Source: Hyphomicrobiales bacterium (GTDB taxonomy: Bacteria > Pseudomonadota > Alphaproteobacteria > Rhizobiales > JAJFHC01). Taken from it: 27,833 nucleotides of DNA. Positions 1-7,426 of the stretch are shown here, in pieces. The position numbers and the translations under genes are program-made. The notes under the pieces are model-generated. The model worked only from the letters and a program-made list of their open reading frames with translations, was not told the DNA's origin and made no database searches. The stretch is from NCBI GenBank assembly GCA_021775835.1, contig JAJFHC010000059.1, forward strand, positions 1 through 27,833, given 5' to 3'. Position 1 is the stretch's first letter. The number at the start of each line of letters is the position of its first letter.

Positions 1-344
1 TGAGCGAAAGCGTCGATGCAAGAGCGATAAATCCATCGCAAGTAAGCCGAGCACGGGCAAGGCCCGCCCGAAACTCCAATATCGCCTGCGCTGTATAAAT
101 CACCTCCCGACATTGCACCGACTTTTGCAACACAATCGGCATAAAGCGGATGCAGTGTCGGAAATGTTATATGGGCCCGGGAGATGGGAATTCCGGCGGC
201 ATAAAGTTGTTCGCAGCAACCCGATAACAGATCCTCGAGGGAGGTAGCGCCCAAAGCACCTGCCATGAGCCAGGAAGCGATTGAATCGATCAGGGCAATG
301 GAGTTCGAAGTGTCCGGGGTCGAAACGGCGGGAAATTTCTGCAT
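1..344 (-). CDS. Partial class III adenylate cyclase-like protein, N-terminal region
   Basis: This reading frame has no stop before the left window edge, so only about 114 N-terminal residues are visible. The chosen ATG (342-344) has GAAGG about 10 nt upstream. Residues 17-60 contain SLEDLLSGCCEQLYAAGIPI followed by SRAHITFPTLHPLY. This resembles the conserved N-terminal region of alphaproteobacterial class III adenylate/guanylate cyclases, where a segment like 'LCERLRAAGLPL.RAH...TLHP' precedes the catalytic domain. The cyclase domain itself would lie outside the window. The residues after TLHPLYADCV fit the family less well and are Cys-rich, so a frameshift or a diverged protein is possible. 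It is host DNA left of the phage cluster. The family call is moderate; the partial state is certain. Confidence 0.5.
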   Translation of the reverse strand, partial: MQKFPAVSTPDTSNSIALIDSIASWLMAGALGATSLEDLLSGCCEQLYAAGIPISRAHITFPTLHPLYADCVAKVGAMSGGDLYSAGDIGVSGGPCPCSAYLRWIYRSCIDAFA

Positions 345-433
345 CGCACGAGCCTTCGGTGTCTTTTTCTCTGAGCTCTCGATATCGACCGTGAACCGCG
401 CTGAACATACGTTTCGCGCATTGCAAATGTAAA

Positions 434-464
434 GGCCCGGAGCGTGGGCTGAACGCTCCGGGCC
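434..464 (-). terminator. Strong hairpin, probable minus-strand terminator
   Basis: A perfect 11-bp stem (434-444 with 454-464, arms GGCCCGGAGCG and CGCTCCGGGCC) encloses a 9-nt loop. Read on the minus strand it is followed by TTTACATTTG, a short U-rich tail. It lies between the exported small protein gene (589-918) and the cyclase-like gene, both on the minus strand, and would separate their transcripts. The tail is weak, so it may be partial or Rho-assisted. Confidence 0.55.
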
Positions 465-588
465 AACAGCTCCTTTGAGGGGAGGAGCATCACCTGACAC
501 CATTGTGGTGGGTGGGCACCGATCGGTTTGGGCGGTGATCGGGCTTGATGTCAGATGTGAAAATCTATCTCTTCGTTTAGTCAGGGCA

Positions 589-918
589 TCATGTGACACG
601 GCGCCGTTTCACTATGTGACCGGTATAGGCATTTACCCAGATCTTGAAAATTCGGCCGTGCCTGTGCGCTCTCACATTGTACTCCGGCCCTTTCCGGCGA
701 AGACGATGGAATCCGTGATATCCATTTTGTTCGAGTGTGCGCAGAACCTTCCAGCGGGGAAGAGCGTGGTCCGTTTCGTCGAAGGCGGTGTCATGATAGC
801 TGTGGGACAAGAAACTCCCGAAACCGATGTTCAAGCCCAGTCCAGCCGCTTGAACCGAGGGCTGCATGGTGATCATCGCGATGGTGATCACTCCGGCCGC
901 GACAATCGGTTTGTTCAT
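589..918 (-). CDS. Small exported PepSY-like protein
   Basis: A 109-residue protein starting at ATG 916-918 with a clear AAGGAGA ribosome site 9 nt upstream. Residues 1-24 are a typical Sec signal peptide (positively charged start, hydrophobic stretch, ending SVQA|A). The C-terminal half (about 55-109) reads LRTLEQNGYHGFHRLRRKG, then YNVRAHRHGRIFKIWVN, then TGHIVKRR. This matches the small PepSY-type fold: an 'L...GY..V..' helix followed by strands ending in 'D..TG.VV..R'. Such proteins are periplasmic and of poorly defined function, often suggested to modulate proteases. It is probably a single-gene unit ended by the hairpin at 434-464. It belongs to the host flank and not to the phage cluster. 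Confidence 0.7.
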   Translation of the reverse strand: MNKPIVAAGVITIAMITMQPSVQAAGLGLNIGFGSFLSHSYHDTAFDETDHALPRWKVLRTLEQNGYHGFHRLRRKGPEYNVRAHRHGRIFKIWVNAYTGHIVKRRRVT

Positions 919-1266
919 TTTCGTCCGTCTCCTTCATGTCTCGCTCCCCACCATGGAATGCGCTGACTGTTTTCGATGTCACACGGTTCAATCTCTGCTG
1001 TCCCGTCTGATCGCTCCTGGGTGCCTGAAAGAACTGAATTTGAAGGCCGGGAAGATCAGAACGATACTGACTTGGCGAGGGATCAAAAGCATTGCAAGGG
1101 GTGCGGTTGTGATTGCCTGCACTCTCCTTCCGGTTTTACATTTCCAGTGGAAAGAACAGGTTCTGATATCTGATCCTCATTTAGGTGAAGAGCCTCGTAA
1201 GGTTTTGAAATATATGAAATAAGAAATTGGACCTTGAAGGGTCTGTCGGCGAATTGTTGTGCCGTG
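919..1266. other. Intergenic region without a supported gene
   Basis: About 350 bases separate the start of the minus-strand PepSY-like gene from the repeat and promoter cluster at 1267-1369. Short open frames on both strands here have no ribosome site and no recognisable protein character. The segment should contain the promoter of the minus-strand gene, but I could not pick a convincing -35/-10 pair. The host/phage junction probably lies here or just to the right. No tRNA is visible. Confidence 0.5.
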
Positions 1267-1288
1267 AATTCTGCGTCAATTCTGCGTC
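1267..1288. repeat. Tandem 11-bp direct repeat in the control region
   Basis: AATTCTGCGTC occurs twice head to tail without a gap (1267-1277 and 1278-1288). The 11-bp period is about one helical turn, which would put both copies on the same face of the DNA. It lies about 50 bp upstream of the -35 element at 1341 and could be an activator or regulator site. The function is inferred only from its position. Confidence 0.5.
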
Positions 1289-1316
1289 TATTTGACAACA
1301 GGTCGTTTGGTTGTGG

Positions 1317-1338
1317 CGTCGAAGACGAGTCTTCGTCG
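1317..1338. promoter_or_regulatory. Inverted repeat, operator-like, abutting the -35 element
   Basis: CGTCGAAGAC-GA-GTCTTCGTCG has 10-bp arms with one mismatched pair around a 2-bp centre. The inner GAAGAC/GTCTTC arms are perfect. It ends 2 bp before the -35 hexamer at 1341, a usual place for a repressor or class II activator to act. The cognate regulator is not visible in the window. Confidence 0.5.
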
Positions 1339-1340
1339 AT

Positions 1341-1369
1341 TTGACAATGTCGACGCTATTCCGTATGTT
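1341..1369 (+). promoter_or_regulatory. Sigma70-type promoter for the late-gene cluster
   Basis: A consensus -35 TTGACA (1341-1346), a 17-bp spacer and a -10 TATGTT (1364-1369) lie about 95 bp upstream of the first phage gene at 1467. A second TTGACA at 1292-1297 has no good -10 partner. A host-type promoter suggests the cluster is transcribed by the host RNA polymerase, unlike the T7 late genes, which need a phage polymerase. Confidence 0.6.
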
Positions 1370-1385
1370 CTTGTTATGTTCCGAT

Positions 1386-1435
1386 CAGTGGGGTGCAAAC
1401 ATCCACTGTGTTTAAAGCGCGACGTTTCCGTCGCG
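1386..1435 (+). promoter_or_regulatory. Leader hairpins between promoter and first gene
   Basis: Two potential stem-loops lie in the untranslated leader. CAGTGG (1386-1391) pairs with CCACTG (1403-1408) across an 11-nt loop. CGCGACG (1418-1424) pairs with CGTCGCG (1429-1435) across a tetraloop. Neither is followed by a T-run, so they look more like a processing or stability element than a terminator. Confidence 0.35.
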
Positions 1436-1466
1436 TCTGATATTTCACCCAAATTCAGAGATTGTC

Positions 1467-2183
1467 ATGATCGTGATTGCGCCCGCGCACTTGCGCGATG
1501 TGTCGTTCGTGACCGCCAACATGCGCGAGCAGGATCGGCGCGAGCTGTTTTGTCAGTGGTCTGACAAAAATACGGAGACTTTCGCCAGAACCGTTGTCGA
1601 TTGTACGCCACATCATCGCTATGCCGCCTTTGAAAACGGCAACCCCGTGGCTGTCTTCGGTGTCACCTATCAGCATCCGGGACTTTGGGGGGGCTGGGCA
1701 TATGGCACCAGACACATGCGCCGCGCCGTGCCGACCGTCACCCGTTATGTCTGCAATGTACTGGGTCCGAAGCTTTTTGCCTCTGGCGCAAATCGCGTTG
1801 AGGTCCGAACCCTCGTTGATCACGACATTGCGCACCGCTGGCTTGAGTGTCTTGGCGCAGTGCGGGAATGCGTGATGCCGGAATACGGCAAGAACGGCGA
1901 GACCTTCGTGCTCTACGCATGGCGCCGCAGCGATCTTCGTATCCCCCTCAATGCTTATTCAAGAAGGAAAGAACGTTCCATGTGCCTGTCCACGCCAAAA
2001 GCTCCCGCACCGCCGCCACCGCCGCCGGCTACTGCCGAAGAGGACCCCGAGATTCGCGTTCGCCAAGAGGCTGAACGACGGCGATTGCGCAAGGCGCAAG
2101 GCCGTGCATCAACCAATCTCACCAGTGGGTTGGGCGTATCGTCGAGTGATCTCTCGACACGCAAAACGCTTCTTGGCGACTGA
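1467..2183 (+). CDS. T7 gp13-like/GNAT-fold protein with Pro-rich C-terminal extension
   Basis: A 238-residue protein. Residues 1-155 look like the degenerate GNAT-fold proteins of T7-like phages: PGLWGGWAYGT near residue 72, then HRWLECLGAVRECVMPEYGK followed by ETFVLYAWRR near residue 152. T7 gp13 has the same closing pattern ('FLKTIGAVFHEEYTRDGQFQLF'). The frame then runs without a stop into a Pro-rich segment beginning MCLSTPKAPAPPPPPP (from residue 172), which normally stands as a separate small phage protein. The frame carries no obvious acetyl-CoA loop, so an enzymatic role is doubtful; gp13-type proteins help virion assembly. The start at 1467 has only a modest AGAGA ribosome site. 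It is the first gene after the promoter and lies just before the portal gene. Confidence 0.7.
   Translation: MIVIAPAHLRDVSFVTANMREQDRRELFCQWSDKNTETFARTVVDCTPHHRYAAFENGNPVAVFGVTYQHPGLWGGWAYGTRHMRRAVPTVTRYVCNVLGPKLFASGANRVEVRTLVDHDIAHRWLECLGAVRECVMPEYGKNGETFVLYAWRRSDLRIPLNAYSRRKERSMCLSTPKAPAPPPPPPATAEEDPEIRVRQEAERRRLRKAQGRASTNLTSGLGVSSSDLSTRKTLLGD
1980..2183 (+). CDS. Small Pro-rich phage protein from an internal in-frame start
   Basis: ATG 1980 lies in the same frame as the GNAT-like gene and has a good AAGGAAAG site ending 8 nt upstream. It would give a 67-residue protein. The sequence begins MCLSTPK, runs through a polyproline tract and a charged helix (EIRVRQEAERRRLRK), and ends SSSDLSTRKTLLG. 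Small phage proteins with a Cys-Pro-rich start and a terminal 'RKTLLG' are common next to portal genes. Either both the long and the short product are made, or a stop codon has been lost and the ancestral two genes are now one. This cannot be decided from sequence alone. Confidence 0.5.
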   Translation: MCLSTPKAPAPPPPPPATAEEDPEIRVRQEAERRRLRKAQGRASTNLTSGLGVSSSDLSTRKTLLGD

Positions 2184-2207
2184 TGACCAAACTTGAAAGG
2201 TGTCGAC

Positions 2208-3911
2208 ATGCCTATTGTTGACGATCTGATTGCCAGGGCCGACTTGCTTGCTGTTGAACGTTCATCGTTCGAGAAGGTCTGGCGCGATATTGCTGCTGTC
2301 GTCATGCCGTCGGCACCTGACTTCGACGGGAACTTCAGCGTTTCCGATTCAGACTTTGCAGTCAAGCCGCGCAGCGCGGAGCGCACCTCCAGGGTCTATG
2401 ACTCAACCGGCATCTGGGCCGGCGATCGGTTGGCGGCTGGTCTTGAAAGTCTTGTCACGCCTCAGTCGGAGTCCTGGCACGGGCTGCGCCTGGATGATCC
2501 TCTTGCACCGGAACCCAGTGACGAAGAAGCTGAATGGCTCGACCGGGTTCGCGATTACCTGTTTGCTGTGCGCTATGACGCCCGTTCGGGGTTCCTGGAA
2601 TCCAACCAACAGGCTTTGCGCAGTGCCGTCAATCTTGGCACCGGCCTCATGTTCGTCGACGAAGGTTTCGGCACGTCACCTGTGCGCTACCGGCCGATGC
2701 CACTGTCGGAATGTTATCTGGGGATCGATCATTATGGCCGTGTCGATACGGTCTACCGCCGCTTCGCCCTGACAGCGCGCCAGGCACGTCAGCGTTTCGG
2801 TAATGACTTAAGTGCCAAAGTTACGGAAGCTGCTCTCAGCGAAAAGGAGAAGGACAAACGTTTCTCCTTTCTCCATGTGGTCCAGCCACGCGAAGAGGCG
2901 CCGTCGAAGAAGGCCCCCAACCGAACAGCACCTTTTGCATCTTACTATGTCGAAATAGACGAACGGAAATTGGTCGTCGAAGGTGGCTTTTTCGACTTTC
3001 CCTATATTGATTACCGCTGGAGCCCACATCCCGGACAGGCCTATGGCGAAGGACCGGTCATGCAGGCGCTGGCAGACATCAAGACCTTGAACGCCATGTC
3101 GAAGACGGCGCTGCGGGCCGGCCAACAGGCGGTGGACCCGCCACTTGCCATTGCCGATGACGGCGTCATAAACCGGCCTAACCTTAATGCCCGGGCGGTC
3201 AACTATGGTGCCGTCGACCAGAACGGCCGGCTAAAAATCCAACCGATCATCACCGCGCGCAGTCCAGATTTGGCGGAAAAAATCATGGATCAGCGCCGCG
3301 AGGCGGTGCGCGAAACATTGTATGTGAACCTGTTTCAGGTTTTGCTCCGGAACCCAAATATGACCGCCACGGAGGCCATGATCCGGGCCAACGAGAAGGG
3401 TCAGCTTCTGGGCCCGGCCGGTGCCCGCATCCAGAACGGCCTTGCGCGTCTGATCGATCGAGAGGTAGGCATCCTTCAACGAAAGGGTCACTTTGCCCCG
3501 CCAAGCGCATTGGTGCCGCCAGAGACCATGTTGAACCGTTCATTCGCGGCAAAATTTACCTCGCCGCTGGACCGGCTGCGTCGTTCCAATGAATTGGTGG
3601 GCGTTCAGCAGACCTTGGAGATTGCCGCGCGCATCGGCCAGGTCGACCCATCGGTCTATGACAATCTAGACGGCGACGAGGCCCTTCGTCTGGCCGCCGA
3701 CATCAATGGCGCGCCGCGCCGCATCCTGCGCCGTGTCGAAGAACGCGACGAACTGCGTCAGGGCCGCGAGCAACTGGCGCAGGCTCAGACGACAGCCGAC
3801 CTGACCCAAAAATTTGCCGGTGCAGCCAAAGATGGTCTGCCGGTGTTCGAAGCCCTGGGAGCCTCGGCTCCTCAATCCCTGGAGGCGCTCGGTGAACTGG
3901 CATCATCTTAG
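2208..3911 (+). CDS. Portal protein (T7 gp8-type head-tail connector)
   Basis: A 567-residue protein from ATG 2208 with GAAAGG 7 nt upstream. A TTG 15 nt earlier is open but has no ribosome site. It fits the podovirus head-to-tail connecting protein family, with IWAGDRLAAGLESLVTPQSE in the N-terminal third, RPMPLSECYLGIDHYGRVDT in the clip/wing region, YGEGPVMQALADIKTLNAM before the stem, and an Arg/Gln-rich C-terminal helix. The dodecameric portal is the DNA channel at one vertex of the head and nucleates capsid assembly. The length is close to T7 gp8 (536 residues). The expected neighbouring terminase genes are absent. Its 3' end overlaps the next gene by 20 bp. Confidence 0.93.
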   Translation: MPIVDDLIARADLLAVERSSFEKVWRDIAAVVMPSAPDFDGNFSVSDSDFAVKPRSAERTSRVYDSTGIWAGDRLAAGLESLVTPQSESWHGLRLDDPLAPEPSDEEAEWLDRVRDYLFAVRYDARSGFLESNQQALRSAVNLGTGLMFVDEGFGTSPVRYRPMPLSECYLGIDHYGRVDTVYRRFALTARQARQRFGNDLSAKVTEAALSEKEKDKRFSFLHVVQPREEAPSKKAPNRTAPFASYYVEIDERKLVVEGGFFDFPYIDYRWSPHPGQAYGEGPVMQALADIKTLNAMSKTALRAGQQAVDPPLAIADDGVINRPNLNARAVNYGAVDQNGRLKIQPIITARSPDLAEKIMDQRREAVRETLYVNLFQVLLRNPNMTATEAMIRANEKGQLLGPAGARIQNGLARLIDREVGILQRKGHFAPPSALVPPETMLNRSFAAKFTSPLDRLRRSNELVGVQQTLEIAARIGQVDPSVYDNLDGDEALRLAADINGAPRRILRRVEERDELRQGREQLAQAQTTADLTQKFAGAAKDGLPVFEALGASAPQSLEALGELASS

Positions 3912-4221
3912 CACATCCTTCGGACCCGGCCTGCGCCGTCGTCTCCAGGCTAGACTTAGTCTGGGCAAGGCCTACCGTCGTCTCTTCTCGGGCCACGGTT
4001 CCAAAGCCGATGCCGAGGTCGTGCTGGCGGATTTGGCCAACGTGACCGGATTCTATCGCGTCACCGAACCGGGTGCCGGCACGCTCGATTACCAGGAGGG
4101 TAAGCGTGCGGTCTACGGCCGCATCTTCCGCTTTCTACGCATGGGCGCTGACGAAACCGCAAACCTCGAGGAAGCCGCCCGTTCCGAAGCCCTGGCCGAC
4201 GCACGCGAAGGCGAGTTCTGA
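3892..4221 (+). CDS. Bbp19-like small phage protein
   Basis: A 109-residue protein. I chose GTG 3892 because a perfect GGAGG (3881-3885) sits 6 nt upstream, inside the end of the portal gene. The core reads AYRRLFSGHGSKADAEVVLA followed by GFYRVTEPGAGTLDYQEGKR and VYGRIFRFL. This matches the phage family typified by Bordetella phage BPP-1 Bbp19 ('Y..LF.....R.VL.DL...', then an 'EGRR.V...I...L' helix). The function in that family is unassigned; the steady position after the portal suggests a structural or assembly role. Translation is probably coupled to the portal gene. The C-terminal tail is acidic and Ala/Glu-rich. Confidence 0.75.
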   Translation: MNWHHLSTSFGPGLRRRLQARLSLGKAYRRLFSGHGSKADAEVVLADLANVTGFYRVTEPGAGTLDYQEGKRAVYGRIFRFLRMGADETANLEEAARSEALADAREGEF

Positions 4222-4324
4222 CCACAGGCCCATAACATTTGTCGTCCTCGGGCACGATCCGGGGACCCCTGCCGTTTCTTCGGCCGGTAGATCAAACTGC
4301 ATGGGCGAACAGTCCCGCAGACAA

Positions 4325-4594
4325 AAACCCCATAGCGAACCATTCAAAAGGCCTGGCGGTCAGACGCCAGGCCTTTTGCATTTCGAATACTTCATTCACC
4401 AGTATCTGGAGTCCGGCATGGCCAGAATCACCCATGAAGACGTCTTCGGCTTCGGGCGAAGTCCGATCGAGGATCGCTTCGACCCGGCCTTCATTCATCC
4501 GGCCCGAGCGGCCAAGGCCAATGCAACTTTTCTGGCTGGCGATGGTCTCGGTTCCCTGTTTCCGTCGAACGGGCGCAACAACGTTGCTGGCTTA
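4325..4594 (+). repeat. Diverged duplication, copy A (hairpin plus 5' end of nuclease-bearing gene)
   Basis: This segment is matched by copy B at 8413-8680. The similarity starts before the hairpin (CCCATAG.GA.CCA here, CCCGATAGAGAGCCA there), continues through the hairpin, the ATTTCG motif and the ribosome site, and covers roughly the first 60 codons (MARITHEDVFGFG in both). The copies differ at many positions, including silent ones, so the duplication is not recent. Repeat ends are approximate. Confidence 0.75.
4346..4377 (+). terminator. Hairpin terminator or processing site before the nuclease-bearing gene
   Basis: A perfect 13-bp stem (AAAAGGCCTGGCG at 4346-4358 with CGCCAGGCCTTTT at 4365-4377) encloses a 6-nt loop. 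The flanking A- and T-runs make it look bidirectional. It ends 40 nt before the ATG at 4418. It could end transcription of the portal operon or act as an RNA cleavage site in a longer late transcript. Confidence 0.7.
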
Positions 4595-7426
4595 GGTGCC
4601 GAGCTGACCACTGGACATGACACCAATCCGGTCAATGGCTTTCGTCTCGATACATTGAACATGCTGGGTGACCTGCGTAACGCGGTCCGGGAAGAAGCTC
4701 CGTCCGGTCAAGCCGCTGTTTTTCACAAGGCAGCGACATCAATCATTGCTGAACGCCTGTCGGAGTTCCCCGAACCGGAACGCGCCAAGGTTGCCGCGGA
4801 GTTTATGGCCCGACGCGAAGATCTGGCCCGAGAGGCTGAGTTTGATGATCGGTTTGCGCAGAGGCGGGATCATGTCAACGCCTATGTGGGGCAGGGCGAC
4901 AAGATCAGTGCCATGGCAGGGGACGATCCGGTGGGGTCGGCCCATGAGCGCCGTCGGCTCCTGGACAACATCGAGCAGGACAAAAGTCTCACCGAACAGA
5001 CCAGACACATTCTCAAGGCCAATGTGGGCCAGAAGCTCTTGTTTGCCCAATACGAGGCCCTTGAGGCAGCGGACCCGGACGCCGCTCTAGAAGAGATCAA
5101 CCGTGCCCTCGGCCGTGGCGAGCCAGGTGATGGGCGCACTGAGGGCAGGGAGGGAAAGGACACTGCCGGTTCACAGAAGTCGCCCGATCCCGGGCAATTC
5201 GGCGTTCACCTAGACTTGAAGGACCTTGCCCCCGAACAGTTGCGTTTCCTGAAATCCCGGGCACAAGGCGTGGTTGCCCGCGACGGGCTAGACAGCCAGA
5301 TCAAACGTCATGGCGAGTTATCGAGCCAGATTGCTGCGGGCAAAGCGAGCCTCACCGACATCGATACAGCCGACATACCGCCCGACATGAAAGCGGATCT
5401 GGGCAATCGGTTCACGATTGCGCTGGAAGAGACTGAAACCGCGAGTCTGGCGGTTGAACGTTACGCCGATCCAAACCGAACTTTTGACCCCGATAGCGCT
5501 GAAGATCGCAAACTGGTTGCCGATGCAATCCGTGGATTGAGTATTGATCTGGAAGCGGCAACCCGCGGCGATCAAAAGGAACTCGCAACGCTGGCAGCGG
5601 TCGTCAACCGCACCCGCATCCTGCCCGATAATGTCCGTGTTGTGTTCGAGACCCTGCATGCCCAGGGCGTGTCCAATGCGGCGAGTTATCTCGAACTGGG
5701 CCGAGGCCCCGATGAAGCGGGCAGTAACGCTTCGCCATCAGACACCACGAAGCGACTGTTCCTGTCCAAAGACGCGCCGCACAGGCTGATTGACGCCCAC
5801 AGCATGCTTGCGGGTCAACCCGCAGATCAGAAGTCGGGGTTGGCCGAAATCGTCACGGCCTTGTTTGCGTCGGGCCTTCCGACACGAGAAATTGACACCT
5901 ATCTCGCCGACGTAGACGCCGAAGTTCGCCGCAGGTCCCAAGTCGCGGGGACTGGACCCTTGTCCACGTCACGCTCTGTTTTGATGAGCAGCGCATCGGC
6001 AATCGCCTCACAGAGGGCCACCGCATCAAAACAGGTGAATGAAGCGGAGGCATTCGAGGAAGTCACACGGCGACTCGAAGAGGCGCAATCGGGAGTCCTG
6101 AGCACCAACGAGGATACTGACAAGACCGAAACACTCGGCGCTGAAGACGATTCGGCCACACCCGATAAAAACAACTTTGGAAATGTAAGGGCCGTTGACC
6201 TTACGGACCAACAGATCATCGACCTGTTCGCTCTTTCTGAAGAGCAATTGGATGAAATCCTCAATGAAGTGGACAAATCCGAGCTTGCCGGTTGGTTGCG
6301 CCGTGTCCGGGCAATCAATGAGCCCGAGGGCCTGCAGTCGAACTATATCCGTAATCTTATCAAAGACATCAATGAAACTTTTGTCGGCAACGTCCACACC
6401 CGCCGTCTTCTGATTTCCTGGGTCGAAAAGGTTACCGACAGGAAGGAACACCTCGCTGAGAGCCACCCGGGGCTGGTCACGGACGAAGCGCTCAAGCGCA
6501 TCAAGACGTCGGAACAACAATCCGCCCCCATCTTTTTTGCACTTGATCTGATTACTGAGTTCATTCCTGTCGTCGGTGAGGTCAAGGCCGCTGTCCGTGT
6601 GGTTTCCGCCATCGACGCCCTGCGCGAGGCCCGCAACACCGGTGATACGGAAGCGATAAAGCAAGCCGGAACCCAACTGGCCGAGGCGCTCTTGGATGTG
6701 GTGCCGGGACCCAATCTCAAAAAATTCCTGAAACCCGTTCGCGCGCTCGCCGACAGATTGGGCTTGTCAAAGCCGTTGAAAGACGGACTGGACAGGAAGA
6801 TCAGCGAAGGAGACACGCCACGGCGAATAGAAGGTGACGGCGATGAGGCCTTAACTGGAGAACGGCTTCATGGTCCACAAGACAAGGCGCCAGGGAAGAG
6901 TAATCATTCCAAAGACCGACCGGCAGATCCAGACTATGCACGCCTTGAACCGGAGGAATTTGAACGAAACGTTGGGCAAATCGTTCGGGATTTCGACTAT
7001 GAAAATTTGTTTCCAAAAAAAACAAAGAAAGCTTCTTCAGATTTTCGGGGAAACCTAGAGCTCACCCATGAAGATTATCAGGCACATCATGTTGTTCCGT
7101 TTACCTTCAGAAATCATGAACTGATTGACGAAACAGAATTCGACATTAATGCATTCGAGAATGGCATGGCACTGCCTAATGCCAATGACAAAAGAATAAA
7201 ATCAAGTGTCCACCGTGGATCTCATCCAGATTACAGTATCGCAGTTGGAAAGACTTTTGATCGGATCGCAGGTATGAAAATATCTAAGCAGCACAAACGC
7301 CAGTTAATTGCCGAGACAATTATTCGTGCGAAATATCATCTTGCCAGAGGGCATCCACCCCTAAGAAAAATGGATGGCGGAACCAAAGAGGCGTGGTTCG
7401 ACGTTTTCGAAAGGATAAAACCGTGA
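4418..7426 (+). CDS. Large virion/ejection-type protein with C-terminal AHH nuclease toxin domain
   Basis: A 1002-residue protein from ATG 4418 (GGAG 6 nt upstream). The frame stays open back to 4073, but that start would translate through the terminator hairpin. Residues 1-60 form a conserved start (MARITHEDVFGFG) that is repeated at 8505. Residues 60-660 are long, charged, Ala/Glu-rich and mostly helical. Residues 700-780 hold a hydrophobic stretch (FFALDLITEFIPVVGEVKAA and EALLDVVPG) like the segments that precede toxin tips. A poor-complexity linker runs to about 860. Residues 870-1000 form the toxin domain: AHH at 889-891 within YQAHHVVPF, NGMALPNAN at 915-923, then SVHRGSHPDYS with His932 and His936. 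This is the pattern of the AHH group of HNH/Endonuclease VII-like toxins. DNase activity is inferred. The toxin end is AT-richer than the body, suggesting a swapped-in module. The gene sits where T7-like phages keep internal ejection proteins. Confidence 0.8.
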   Translation: MARITHEDVFGFGRSPIEDRFDPAFIHPARAAKANATFLAGDGLGSLFPSNGRNNVAGLGAELTTGHDTNPVNGFRLDTLNMLGDLRNAVREEAPSGQAAVFHKAATSIIAERLSEFPEPERAKVAAEFMARREDLAREAEFDDRFAQRRDHVNAYVGQGDKISAMAGDDPVGSAHERRRLLDNIEQDKSLTEQTRHILKANVGQKLLFAQYEALEAADPDAALEEINRALGRGEPGDGRTEGREGKDTAGSQKSPDPGQFGVHLDLKDLAPEQLRFLKSRAQGVVARDGLDSQIKRHGELSSQIAAGKASLTDIDTADIPPDMKADLGNRFTIALEETETASLAVERYADPNRTFDPDSAEDRKLVADAIRGLSIDLEAATRGDQKELATLAAVVNRTRILPDNVRVVFETLHAQGVSNAASYLELGRGPDEAGSNASPSDTTKRLFLSKDAPHRLIDAHSMLAGQPADQKSGLAEIVTALFASGLPTREIDTYLADVDAEVRRRSQVAGTGPLSTSRSVLMSSASAIASQRATASKQVNEAEAFEEVTRRLEEAQSGVLSTNEDTDKTETLGAEDDSATPDKNNFGNVRAVDLTDQQIIDLFALSEEQLDEILNEVDKSELAGWLRRVRAINEPEGLQSNYIRNLIKDINETFVGNVHTRRLLISWVEKVTDRKEHLAESHPGLVTDEALKRIKTSEQQSAPIFFALDLITEFIPVVGEVKAAVRVVSAIDALREARNTGDTEAIKQAGTQLAEALLDVVPGPNLKKFLKPVRALADRLGLSKPLKDGLDRKISEGDTPRRIEGDGDEALTGERLHGPQDKAPGKSNHSKDRPADPDYARLEPEEFERNVGQIVRDFDYENLFPKKTKKASSDFRGNLELTHEDYQAHHVVPFTFRNHELIDETEFDINAFENGMALPNANDKRIKSSVHRGSHPDYSIAVGKTFDRIAGMKISKQHKRQLIAETIIRAKYHLARGHPPLRKMDGGTKEAWFDVFERIKP

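Noticed and set aside
866..1222. Plus-strand ORF opposite the PepSY-like gene start
   Set aside because: The first part is a shadow of the signal peptide region of the minus-strand gene. No ribosome site, and the rest lacks protein character.
4073..4417. Upstream extension of the nuclease-bearing frame to an ATG at 4073
   Set aside because: It would overlap the Bbp19-like gene out of frame and translate through a 13-bp terminator hairpin. ATG 4418 has a ribosome site and is conserved in the duplicate at 8505.
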